From an uncultured Ruminococcus sp. (lineage in GTDB: Bacteria; Bacillota; Clostridia; Oscillospirales; Ruminococcaceae), in contig CAMWPG010000002.1 in NCBI GenBank assembly GCA_947176075.1, forward strand, positions 1-52,990: 52,990 nucleotides of DNA, given 5' to 3'. Each line of letters opens with the position of its first letter. Positions within the stretch are counted from its first letter, which is position 1. Position numbers and translations under genes: made by a program. The notes beneath the pieces are model-generated. The model did no database searches, was not told where the DNA came from, and was given only the letters and a program-made list of their open reading frames with translations. Shown piece after piece: positions 45,726-52,990 of the stretch.

Positions 45726-46426
45726 GACTTTGTTTCAGAAGAGGACTTATTCATGGAATACCAATAGCCCTTGGATATTTTTCTGTATCCTTTGGGTTTG
45801 GAATAATGGCAGTCCGAGCAGGACTTACAGTGATAGAAGCTGTATGTATATCAATGACAAATCTTACATCAGCAGGTCAGGCGGCAGGCGTAGGCGTTAT
45901 AGCTGCCTGCGGTACATATATAGAAATGGCTGTAACTCAGTTGGTTATAAATATACGCTATTCACTAATGGGTTTGTCACTTTCACAAAAGCTTGACAGT
46001 TCATTTAATACACCTCACAGGCTGGCTGTTTCATTTGGAATAACAGATGAGATCTTTGCTGTAGCATCAGCACAGCCGTCTAAGCTTACTCCGAGATATA
46101 TGTATGGGCTTATTCTGATAGCATTTATAGGCTGGAGCGGTGGAACACTTCTTGGTGCAGTGGCAGGAAATATTCTTCCTGCGCCTATAACAGATGCAAT
46201 GGGAATAGTGCTTTACGGAATGTTCCTTGCAATAATTATTCCGGCTGCAAAAAAAAGCAGGAGCGTACTTTTTGTAATAATCATAGCGGCAGCGACCAGC
46301 ACAATTCTTTATTATGCGCTGCCATCGCTTTCAGGAGGATTTCAAGTTATAATCAGTGCCGTAGTTGCGGCAGCTGCGGCGGCAGTGATATTTCCTGTTT
46401 CGGAAGAGGGTGGGGAAAAATCATGA
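45722..46426 (+). CDS. azlC: AzlC-family branched-chain amino-acid exporter, large subunit
   Basis: 234-aa membrane protein with the AzlC signature (GIPIALGYFSVSFGFGIMAV; SAGQAAGV; FGITDEIFAVAS). AzlCD exports branched-chain amino acids in Bacillus and Corynebacterium (BrnFE). The TTG start overlaps the recN stop and has AAGGAG 8 nt upstream. It overlaps azlD by 4 nt. Its placement behind recN is likely incidental. Confidence 0.93.
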   Translation: MRLCFRRGLIHGIPIALGYFSVSFGFGIMAVRAGLTVIEAVCISMTNLTSAGQAAGVGVIAACGTYIEMAVTQLVINIRYSLMGLSLSQKLDSSFNTPHRLAVSFGITDEIFAVASAQPSKLTPRYMYGLILIAFIGWSGGTLLGAVAGNILPAPITDAMGIVLYGMFLAIIIPAAKKSRSVLFVIIIAAATSTILYYALPSLSGGFQVIISAVVAAAAAAVIFPVSEEGGEKS

Positions 46427-46722
46427 ATATATTTATATATATTGCAGTAATGGCAGGAGTTACATATTTAGTTAGAATGATTCCTTTTACGCTTATGAGG
46501 AAGAAAATAAGCTCCAAATTTCTTAGAAGCTTTTTGCATTATATACCCTATGCGGTACTCAGTGCAATGACTATCCCGGCGATTTTTTATTCAACTGGAG
46601 ATATGATAACAGCAGCAGCAGGTACGGCAGCAGCTGTTATTCTTGCATATTTTGGTTTGCCGCTTATTGTAGTTGCTTTGGCAGCATCAGGAATGGCGTT
46701 TATTGTTGGATTTATTATATGA
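46423..46722 (+). CDS. azlD: AzlD-family small subunit of the branched-chain amino-acid exporter
   Basis: 99-aa membrane protein with three to four helices and the AzlD landmark VTYLVRMIPF. It acts with AzlC. It is the last gene of the long housekeeping run; the intergenic stretch after it holds only a 26-codon open frame (46729-46809) of doubtful status. Confidence 0.92.
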   Translation: MNIFIYIAVMAGVTYLVRMIPFTLMRKKISSKFLRSFLHYIPYAVLSAMTIPAIFYSTGDMITAAAGTAAAVILAYFGLPLIVVALAASGMAFIVGFII

Positions 46723-46841
46723 GAATTTATGATAGGTGCATACTATAGAGCCAGCCGTGAGGGATTATGCATGAAAGACATTAAAATAATGCTTGACTAT
46801 GCTTTATAATGTATTATTAAACTTTTTGAAATGACTTCTGA

Positions 46842-47291
46842 ATGATGAATAAAAAAATTTATTGGAGTGATGAAAATATTATGAAAATGAATAAGAATAT
46901 TGCCGGATTTGAAAAATCTAAGTCTGTTCATTATTCAACATCAGTAACTGCAACAAAAGGAGAGAAAATTGCTGTTTTTTTGACAACTGTGGCGGTATTT
47001 GCAACAATTGCTGTTTCAATTATTATTGGTAACATTCTAATGTTTGTTTTGTCAATAGTATTTGGAATCTTGCTTATTTTTGGCATTATGATTTTTTGTG
47101 TGTTCAGACCTGTTCATAAAAAGGAACGCATTGCAAATAGTCAAAAAGTAAAAATAAAAACTGATTATTCATACAATAACATAACCGGCAAGGTTAAAGA
47201 TAATTCGCAGATCGAAATAATTAAAAACGACATCTCAGAAGTTATTGATATTGATACTGGATATGACCAAATAAAAAAAGATAACAATTAA
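46842..47291 (+). CDS. Small membrane protein of unknown function
   Basis: 149 aa. Two adjacent hydrophobic helices (about residues 47-90: VFLTTVAVFATIAVSIIIGN and LMFVLSIVFGILLIFGIMIF) separate a basic N-terminal part from a charged, probably cytoplasmic tail. I do not recognise a family. No ribosome binding site precedes ATG 46842; ATG 46881 is an alternative with GGAG 13 nt upstream. It has its own terminator and is more AT-rich than the cluster before it, like the TetR/ABC genes that follow. Confidence 0.55.
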   Translation: MMNKKIYWSDENIMKMNKNIAGFEKSKSVHYSTSVTATKGEKIAVFLTTVAVFATIAVSIIIGNILMFVLSIVFGILLIFGIMIFCVFRPVHKKERIANSQKVKIKTDYSYNNITGKVKDNSQIEIIKNDISEVIDIDTGYDQIKKDNN

Positions 47292-47306
47292 AAATATTTA
47301 TTAAAA

Positions 47307-47337
47307 AAGCCTGAGAAGATTTCAAGTTCTCAGGCTT
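47307..47337 (+). terminator. Terminator before the TetR/ABC unit
   Basis: 11-bp perfect stem AAGCCTGAGAA / TTCTCAGGCTT with a 9-nt loop; the tail GAATTATTATA is only moderately T-rich. Confidence 0.75.
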
Positions 47338-47355
47338 GAATTATTATATAGCAAC

Positions 47356-47384
47356 TTGACAAAATCAAAATAACTTGCTATAAT
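47356..47384 (+). promoter_or_regulatory. Promoter of the tetR-ABC operon
   Basis: Perfect consensus: TTGACA (47356-47361), 17-bp spacer, TATAAT (47379-47384). Confidence 0.88.
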
Positions 47385-47385
47385 T

Positions 47386-47413
47386 AAAACAGATGTTTCA
47401 AAACATTAGTTTT
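47386..47413. promoter_or_regulatory. Operator-like palindrome for the TetR regulator
   Basis: 28 bp with 13-nt arms: AAAACAGATGTTT, central CA, AAACATTAGTTTT (11 of 13 positions pair). It starts 2 bp after the -10 and covers the expected transcription start, the usual place for a TetR autoregulation site. Confidence 0.75.
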
Positions 47414-47434
47414 AAATAGAAAGAGGTGAAAACA

Positions 47435-48022
47435 ATGCCGCCAAAAGCAAAATTTACAAAAGATGAAATTATAGAAGCTGCATTTAGTATTGTGCGGTCA
47501 GAGGGAATTGATGCTTTAACAGCCAGAGCATTAGGGGCAAAGCTTAGAAGTTCGGCAAGACCGATTTTTACAGTTTTTAAAAGTATGGAAGAAATTCATC
47601 AGGAGGTGATAACTGAATCAAAGAAGCTTTATTCAGAATATATAAATTATGGACTAAGTCAAAGTGAAATTCCAGCTTTTAAAGGCGTAGGCGTAGAGTA
47701 TATACACTTTGCAATTGCTGAGCCAAAGCTGTTTCAGATATTATTTATGTCTGAATATATTGAAAAGCCTAATGTATCAAATATTCTTCCTATAATTGAT
47801 GACAATTATTTTCAGATACTTGATTCAGTTAAAAAGTGTTTTTCACTGAGTCAATCTGATTCTGAATGGCTGTATCGTCATTTGTGGATATATAGTCATG
47901 GGATAGCTGTGCTTTGTGCTACCAGTATGTGTTCATTTTCCGCTGAAGAAATAGGTAAAATGCTGACAGAGGTCTGTATATCTATGGTAAAAAGTATAAA
48001 GGAGAAAAATATAAATGATTGA
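47435..48022 (+). CDS. TetR/AcrR-family transcriptional regulator
   Basis: 195 aa. The N-terminal helix-turn-helix is KDEIIEAAFSIVRSEGIDAL then TARALGAKLRSSARPIF; the latter helix is unlike the standard YYHFKNK motif but matches the subgroup seen with TetR_C_13-like (WHG) effector domains. The ATG at 47435 has AGAGGTGA 6 nt upstream; the GTG at 47426 lies in that site. It overlaps the ABC ATPase gene by 8 nt and probably represses both its own operon and the exporter. The ligand is unknown. Confidence 0.87.
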   Translation: MPPKAKFTKDEIIEAAFSIVRSEGIDALTARALGAKLRSSARPIFTVFKSMEEIHQEVITESKKLYSEYINYGLSQSEIPAFKGVGVEYIHFAIAEPKLFQILFMSEYIEKPNVSNILPIIDDNYFQILDSVKKCFSLSQSDSEWLYRHLWIYSHGIAVLCATSMCSFSAEEIGKMLTEVCISMVKSIKEKNIND

Positions 48023-48707
48023 AATAAACGAAATAACAAAGTCATACGGAAATGGCGATAATAAATTTCAGGTGCTAAAAGGCATCAGTACAAAGATATG
48101 TGATGGAGACTTTGTTGTAATATTAGGCGCATCAGGTTCGGGTAAGTCTACATTTTTAAATGTTATGTCAGGTCTTGAACGTCCTGACAACGGAAATATT
48201 ATATATAATGGAAATGATATAACTAAACTTTCGGATAATGCTTTAACAGAATTTCGCAGGAAAACAGTTGCATTTATTTTTCAGCAATATTATCTGCTGC
48301 CAAATATGACTGTAGAGAGAAATGTTCGAATGGGTGCAGATCTTGCAGGTAATTCTGATTATAAGGATATTATAAAAGCTGTAGGTCTGGAAAATGAAAT
48401 GAAAAAATATCCGAGCGAGCTTTCAGGAGGTCAGCAGCAAAGAGTATCTGTTGCAAGAGCACTTGCTAAAAAGCCAGAGGTTTTATTCCTTGACGAGCCA
48501 ACAGGAGCATTAGATGAACAAACAGGCAGACAGGTTCTTGATTATATCTGTAAGCTGCAAATGGAATATAAATTTACTATTGTAATGGTAACACATAATA
48601 TTAATATTGCCGAGATGGCAAATACTGTTATAAAAATGAACAGTGGTAAAATAACACAGATAAATACAAATGAAAAGCAGAAAACTGCTTATGAGATCGG
48701 CTGGTGA
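48015..48707 (+). CDS. ABC transporter ATP-binding protein (MacB/LolD type)
   Basis: 230-aa ATPase with Walker A GASGSGKST (about residues 38-46), Q-loop FIFQQYYLLPNMTV, signature LSGGQQQRVSVARAL (about 136), Walker B VLFLDEPTGALD and H-loop VTHN. The sequence around the Q-loop places it with the type VII FtsX-partner ATPases. AGGAG precedes the ATG. The permease gene begins inside or just after its 3' end, so they form one exporter. Confidence 0.93.
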   Translation: MIEINEITKSYGNGDNKFQVLKGISTKICDGDFVVILGASGSGKSTFLNVMSGLERPDNGNIIYNGNDITKLSDNALTEFRRKTVAFIFQQYYLLPNMTVERNVRMGADLAGNSDYKDIIKAVGLENEMKKYPSELSGGQQQRVSVARALAKKPEVLFLDEPTGALDEQTGRQVLDYICKLQMEYKFTIVMVTHNINIAEMANTVIKMNSGKITQINTNEKQKTAYEIGW

Positions 48708-49860
48708 TACTATGGTTATAGGAATAAAAGACATATCAAAGCTCATTGGAATTTCTATAATAGCTTGTTGTGCAGTGCTTGTTTGTACGATGTTTTTGAA
48801 TTTTTATTTTGACGTTTATCAGATAAAAGATATACTTTCGTCAGAACATGAAAGAATTTTTTATAATGCGCAGGTATCTACAGCAAAAGTTGTATGCATC
48901 GTAAGCGGCGGATGTTTGCTTATAACATCAGTAATAACGCTTTTGTTTCATATAAAACATTACATAGATATTCACAAAAAAGAGCTTGGAATATTGAAAG
49001 CACTGGGATATTCTAATGTAAAGATAGCAAGAAATTTTTGGATATTCGGAATAAGTATTTTTGTTGGTGCAGCAATTGGATTTGCAGGTGCATTTATTTT
49101 AATGCCATCGTTTTATAAACTTCAAAATAAAGATAAGATTCTGCCAGAAATTTACATACATTTTCATGTGGATATTCTGTTGTATCTTGTTTTGCTGCCT
49201 ACAGCAGCATTTGCTGCTCTTTCAATTATTTATGCCTGTTTTAAGCTCAAAAAACCCGTGATTAATCTTTTAAAGGATAATTTGCAAGCGAAATCAAAAA
49301 CAGAAAAGAAAATGAGCGGTAGAATCACAGACCGCTCATTCATTGATGATTTAAAAAGAAATACACTCAGCTCCAGAAAGTCGCTTGTATTTTTTATTAT
49401 GTTTGCTTCGTTTTGCTTTTCTGCAATGACGCAGATGTCTGCCAGTATGAGAGATCTGTCCAGTACAATGATGGCTGGTATGATTCTGATAATAGGAATA
49501 ATACTTGCCTGCACAACGCTTTTCCTTGCAATAACAACGGTAATTAAAGGAAATACCAAAACAATTGCAATGATGAGAGTATTTGGATATTCACAAAAAG
49601 AGTGCTGTAGATCTCTTCTTGGATGTTATCGACCTGTATCATACATCGGATTTGCACTTGGAACTGTATATCAGTATGCTTTGCTTCGTATTATGGTTGA
49701 TATTGTATTTAGGGAGATAGATGGAGTTCCGCCATACAAATTTGATTTTCCTGTTATGATGATATCTCTTGTATTCTTTATTGTTATTTATGAGATAGTG
49801 ATGTACTGTTATTCTGAGAAGATCAAGAAAATATCTGTTAAGGAAATAATGGCTGAGTGA
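48670..49860 (+). CDS. Compact FtsX-family ABC permease
   Basis: 396 aa with about eight membrane helices arranged as two FtsX-like sets of four. The loop after the first helix is only about 25 residues and that after the fifth even shorter, so there is no large extracellular domain as in MacB or BceB. Conserved cytoplasmic motifs (KKELGILKALGYSNVKIARN and TIAMMRVFGYSQKECCR) appear in each half. Start uncertain: ATG 48670 overlaps the ATPase gene by 38 nt without a ribosome site; ATG 48691 and 48712 are alternatives. Substrate unknown; peptides, antibiotics or lipids are possible. Confidence 0.82.
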   Translation: MKSRKLLMRSAGDTMVIGIKDISKLIGISIIACCAVLVCTMFLNFYFDVYQIKDILSSEHERIFYNAQVSTAKVVCIVSGGCLLITSVITLLFHIKHYIDIHKKELGILKALGYSNVKIARNFWIFGISIFVGAAIGFAGAFILMPSFYKLQNKDKILPEIYIHFHVDILLYLVLLPTAAFAALSIIYACFKLKKPVINLLKDNLQAKSKTEKKMSGRITDRSFIDDLKRNTLSSRKSLVFFIMFASFCFSAMTQMSASMRDLSSTMMAGMILIIGIILACTTLFLAITTVIKGNTKTIAMMRVFGYSQKECCRSLLGCYRPVSYIGFALGTVYQYALLRIMVDIVFREIDGVPPYKFDFPVMMISLVFFIVIYEIVMYCYSEKIKKISVKEIMAE

Positions 49861-49869
49861 GTGACCTAT

Positions 49870-49928
49870 AGGGAACACCGCACAAAAACCGCCTGACGGC
49901 TTTGCACCGTATCTGTGTGGTATTGCCT
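49870..49928. repeat. Dispersed terminal-inverted-repeat element, short copy
   Basis: 59 bp between convergent genes. The ends pair as TAGGGAACACCGCACA against the complement of TAGGCAATACCACACA. It shares with 3231-3350 the left 45 bp or so and the core CGCCTGACGGCTTTG. It also shows a small hairpin (GCC-TGAC-GGC) flanked by ACAAA/TTTG. It may double as a terminator for the convergent genes. Confidence 0.75.
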
Positions 49929-49938
49929 ATAAAGTTAT

Positions 49939-51153
49939 TCAGGTGCTTTTGATTTTATTTCTGCTTCTGAGAATAAAAAAGCATATCCATAGCATAGCCA
50001 TTGAAACTGGAAGTATTTTTATGCTTATGCCATATCCGACTGCTTCTGTTATTCTGCCGAAAAATGCGTAGAACAGTACGTCAAACAATGTAGCCACAGC
50101 TGTTATCAGACCTACTGCTGCTCCGGAGGTAGAATGAGTGAAAAAGCTTGATATCATAAGAATATTAGTGGGCCATATTACTGAAAAAGCAAGTCCTGAC
50201 AAACATAGAAGCCATATGCCTTCCTTTTCAAGAAATATTCCTGCTATATATAGAACTGATGCCGAACTTAAAAATACCGTCATGCTGCGCATAACGCCCA
50301 TTTTCTGAACAATGGGTGCAAATGCAAGCCTTCCAATTGTTATTCCGCCAAAGAACAGCGACAGGAACATTGAAGCCTTTTCAACTGTAAAGCCAAGATA
50401 TTCGCTGCCATATGAGGTGAGAACATTTTGTATACCGTGTTCAGAAACGTAATAAAGTCCGCATATGAATATCATGATTATACTTGCCGGATTTTTAAAT
50501 ACTGTTTTAAAGCTGTTTTCTTTCTTTTCAGACGAAGAATTTTTATCCTCCGGAAAACGTGAAAAGATAAGCAAATTTACGGCAACAATTGCAAGGACGA
50601 TCAGAACTATATTTACTATATGCCAGCTTTTCAGATCGGCAGGAACGCCTTGATGTGAAAGTCCGCTGTCAGCCATTTTTCCGCCGAATTTCTGCATACC
50701 TGAAATGCCTATACCTTGTGTAAAATTGAAAAAATTTGTAAATAACGCAGGTGACATAAATAGCATTGGTGTTATCAGGTTTACTGATGTTGATATCATT
50801 GTAGATGCTCCCATGCTGAATATCATGCAAACAAGAAGAACAATGTAGTTTTCAGTCAGGATATAGCAGCACAAAGAACTCATCCATATACACATCATTA
50901 TAAAAAGAAATGTTTTTTTCTTTATCCTGTCGATCAGACAGCCACCGATTATCAGAAATATTACATTGCCTATATAGCTTATCATTATTATTATATTAGC
51001 GCCGGTTTCGGTAAGATCAAATACATCTGCAAACAGCGGCAGGAATACACCTCTTGCACCATCGCTTGCACCGGTGATCATCATTATCAGTAGGCAGAAT
51101 GCAGTCAGCAGCAGCTGATTTAGTGAAGTTGCTGAATTAGTCAATTTTTTCAT
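49939..51153 (-). CDS. Major facilitator superfamily transporter
   Basis: 404 aa with 12 predicted helices in two halves separated by a charged loop (about residues 195-215, FPEDKNSSSEKKENSF). The motif A-like loop DRIKKKT sits between helices 2 and 3. Glycine-rich helix faces (MISYIGNVIFLIIGG; GGITIGRLAFAPIV) fit the family. Substrate cannot be assigned. GGAGGAG lies 13 nt upstream. The gene follows the phosphohexomutase gene on the same strand, beyond a terminator hairpin, with only 24 bp from the hairpin to the ATG. Confidence 0.88.
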   Translation of the reverse strand: MKKLTNSATSLNQLLLTAFCLLIMMITGASDGARGVFLPLFADVFDLTETGANIIIMISYIGNVIFLIIGGCLIDRIKKKTFLFIMMCIWMSSLCCYILTENYIVLLVCMIFSMGASTMISTSVNLITPMLFMSPALFTNFFNFTQGIGISGMQKFGGKMADSGLSHQGVPADLKSWHIVNIVLIVLAIVAVNLLIFSRFPEDKNSSSEKKENSFKTVFKNPASIIMIFICGLYYVSEHGIQNVLTSYGSEYLGFTVEKASMFLSLFFGGITIGRLAFAPIVQKMGVMRSMTVFLSSASVLYIAGIFLEKEGIWLLCLSGLAFSVIWPTNILMISSFFTHSTSGAAVGLITAVATLFDVLFYAFFGRITEAVGYGISIKILPVSMAMLWICFFILRSRNKIKST

Positions 51154-51177
51154 AATATTAAGTTTCTCCTCCGAAAT

Positions 51178-51209
51178 AAAACGCTCTGCACTGAACCGCA
51201 GAGCGTTTT
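51178..51209 (-). terminator. Terminator after the phosphohexomutase gene
   Basis: 12-bp perfect stem AAAACGCTCTGC / GCAGAGCGTTTT with an 8-nt loop, read on the minus strand just after the mutase stop and just before the MFS start. Confidence 0.83.
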
Positions 51210-51229
51210 ATTTTATATTATAGAGTTTT

Positions 51230-52942
51230 TTATTCAAGATATTTGCTGAATGCAGTATCAAGTGAATTTTTCATAGCCTCAGCTTCTTCAACAGTAGAAG
51301 CAGTAGCTGTGTAGTAGGCTTTAATTTTAGGTTCTGTACCGGAAGGACGGATTATAACCTTTTCGCCGTTTTCCAAGGAGAATGAAAGAACATTAGACTT
51401 AGGAAGATCTATTTTTAAAGTTTCACCAGTATTGCAATTTACTGATACGCTTTCCTGATAATCTTCAAATTTTACAACCTTGAATCCGTCGATAGCATCA
51501 GGACGATTTATGCGTAAATTGTTCATTATTTCAGACATTTTACGCATTCCGCTTTCACCTTCAAATGTAAAGCTGTGCTGAGAATGCACATAAACACCAT
51601 ATTTATTGTAAAGGTTTTTACGTGCTTCAATCATTGAAATTCCCTTAGTATGATAATATGCAGCCATTTCACAAATAAGCATAGATGCAACAACAGCATC
51701 CTTATCACGAACATATGTGCCTGCAAGATAGCCATAGCTTTCTTCAAAGCCAAATACATAGCGATTTTCTTCATTCTTGGCTTCAAGAAAACCGATCTGC
51801 TCACCAATAAACTTAAATCCAGTCAGAACATCTATCATATGGACACCGTAGAACTTGCATATAGCACTTATAATATCAGTAGTAACAATTGTTTTTATAG
51901 CAATAGGATTTTCAGGCATTGTACCCTTGGCGATACGCTGCTCACAAATATATTCAAGAAGCAAAGCGCCTACTTCATTTCCTGAAAAAAGGGCATAGTC
52001 GTCACCATCAGGAACAGCAATACCTACACGGTCAGCATCCGGATCAGTAGCAAGAAGAAGATCCGGCTTAACTTCGTCACAATATTTTAGACCAAGCTCA
52101 AGAGCCTCACGGATCTCAGGATTCGGATAAGGGCAAGTCGTAAAATTACCGTCAGGATTTTCCTGTTCTTTTACAATAGTAACATCAGTAATACCTATTC
52201 TGTCCAAAATGGTGCGAACAGGCTTGTTTCCGGTTCCGTTAAGAGGAGTATAAACAATTTTTAAACCGCTTTTTGCGCAAAGATCAGTATTTATTCCTTG
52301 TGCAAGAACATTTTTATAATAGGATTCAACAATATTATCACCAATATAAGAGATAAGACCAGCGTTAAGTGCATCATCAAAGTGCATTACCTTGATATCG
52401 TTAAACATATCCAGAGCATTTATTTTTGCAAGCACAGCATTAGCTGCATCAATTGTCATCTGACAACCGTCTGCACCATAAACTTTATATCCGTTATATT
52501 TAGCCGGATTGTGGCTTGCTGTTACCATAATACCGGCATTACATCCAAGAGCACGAACTGCATATGACAGCATCGGCGTAGGAGCAAGTTCGGTGTAAAT
52601 ATGAACATGAATACCATTAGCTGCCAGAACTTCAGAAGCAGCACGAGCAAATGTATCAGATTTTATACGACTATCATATGAAATAGCAACACTGGGATTA
52701 TTAAATGACTCGTTTACATAGTCAGCAAGACCTTGAGTTGCACGACGTATTGTATAAATGTTTAATCGATTTGTTCCGGCTCCGAGTACACCTCTGAGAC
52801 CGCCGGTTCCAAATTCGAGGTCACGATAAAAGCGATCACTTATTGCTTCATTATCATTTTGTATTTTATTAAGTTCAATTTGCAAATCAGCATCGTCAGT
52901 TGCATTGGAAACCCAACGATGATATAATTCCATTTGATTCAT
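51230..52942 (-). CDS. pgcA: Phosphohexomutase (alpha-phosphoglucomutase PgcA type)
   Basis: 570-aa alpha-D-phosphohexomutase that interconverts hexose 1- and 6-phosphates, probably glucose (or mannose). The catalytic Ser motif TASHNP (about residue 145), the metal loop DPDADRVG, the sugar-binding GFEESYGYL and the C-terminal phosphate-binding RPSGTEPKIK are present. Length fits the Firmicutes PgcA/YbbT group rather than GlmM. The ATG at 52942 is chosen because GGAGG lies 8 nt upstream; an in-frame TTG 7 codons earlier precedes that site. It would feed or drain glucose 1-phosphate from glycogen breakdown. A -10-like TATAAT lies at 52984-52989. Confidence 0.93.
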   Translation of the reverse strand: MNQMELYHRWVSNATDDADLQIELNKIQNDNEAISDRFYRDLEFGTGGLRGVLGAGTNRLNIYTIRRATQGLADYVNESFNNPSVAISYDSRIKSDTFARAASEVLAANGIHVHIYTELAPTPMLSYAVRALGCNAGIMVTASHNPAKYNGYKVYGADGCQMTIDAANAVLAKINALDMFNDIKVMHFDDALNAGLISYIGDNIVESYYKNVLAQGINTDLCAKSGLKIVYTPLNGTGNKPVRTILDRIGITDVTIVKEQENPDGNFTTCPYPNPEIREALELGLKYCDEVKPDLLLATDPDADRVGIAVPDGDDYALFSGNEVGALLLEYICEQRIAKGTMPENPIAIKTIVTTDIISAICKFYGVHMIDVLTGFKFIGEQIGFLEAKNEENRYVFGFEESYGYLAGTYVRDKDAVVASMLICEMAAYYHTKGISMIEARKNLYNKYGVYVHSQHSFTFEGESGMRKMSEIMNNLRINRPDAIDGFKVVKFEDYQESVSVNCNTGETLKIDLPKSNVLSFSLENGEKVIIRPSGTEPKIKAYYTATASTVEEAEAMKNSLDTAFSKYLE

Positions 52943-52990
52943 AACGAAACCTCCGTTTGACAATTTTCTTTTAGTCCATCTATATTATAT

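Noticed and set aside
1-52990. CRISPR array, tRNA or rRNA genes
   Set aside because: No regularly spaced repeats, cloverleaf-type segments or rRNA landmarks were seen on either strand.

Overview
The window reads as a chromosomal segment of a low-GC Gram-positive anaerobe of the Clostridia, most likely Ruminococcus or a close relative in the Oscillospiraceae. The evidence is a complete spoIIIAA-AH operon, the nusB/xseA/xseB/ispA/dxs/tlyA/nadK/argR/recN housekeeping cluster, HPr kinase, WhiA, class III fructose-bisphosphatase, strong AGGAGG ribosome binding sites, textbook TTGACA/TATAAT promoters, and surface proteins with Ser/Thr/Asn/Gly-rich linkers. The species call is inference. I see no rRNA, tRNA, CRISPR array, prophage or transposase gene.

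Layout. 0.1-3.1 kb: minus-strand copper module (csoR then copA) with a CsoR-type operator between the -35 and -10. 3.2-9.9 kb: a dispersed repeat copy, a GH13 glycogen-debranching enzyme with a coupled GIY-YIG gene, an unrecognised 486-aa protein, rpe, and a membrane-anchored putative glycoside hydrolase. 10-18.4 kb: hprK-murB-rapZ, then whiA-dnaE, then pfkA. 18.4-23.4 kb: a YgjP-type metallohydrolase overlapping a fold-type III PLP racemase, then fbp and an anchored SGNH esterase. 23.5-26.9 kb: a minus-strand PC4/YdbC-like protein, then a VTC-domain / DUF4956 / beta-helix lipoprotein operon. 27-31.1 kb: a ribbon-helix-helix regulator overlapping clpB, then HU and a DUF6465 protein. 31.2-46.7 kb: spoIIIAA-AH, then nusB, a TsaD paralogue, xseA, xseB, ispA, dxs, tlyA, nadK, argR, recN, azlC and azlD, mostly overlapping or nearly so. 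46.8-49.9 kb: a small membrane protein and a TetR-controlled ABC exporter. 49.9-53 kb: a second repeat copy, then a minus-strand MFS transporter and a phosphohexomutase.

How it fits together. Central carbon metabolism recurs: debranching enzyme, Rpe, Pfk, Fbp, phosphohexomutase and HprK cover glycogen breakdown, glycolysis/gluconeogenesis control and catabolite signalling. The envelope and sporulation theme (MurB, RapZ, WhiA, SpoIIIA channel, isoprenoid precursors from Dxs/IspA, secreted linker proteins) sits beside DNA maintenance (DnaE, XseAB, RecN, HU).

The least explained parts are the two-copy terminal-inverted-repeat element, the VTC/DUF4956/beta-helix operon, the ribbon-helix-helix protein fused translationally to clpB, the TsaD paralogue behind nusB, the orphan protein at 6.1 kb with a palindrome ahead of it, and the compact TetR/ABC exporter with a long operator-like palindrome. 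None is proved to be a new system from sequence alone.
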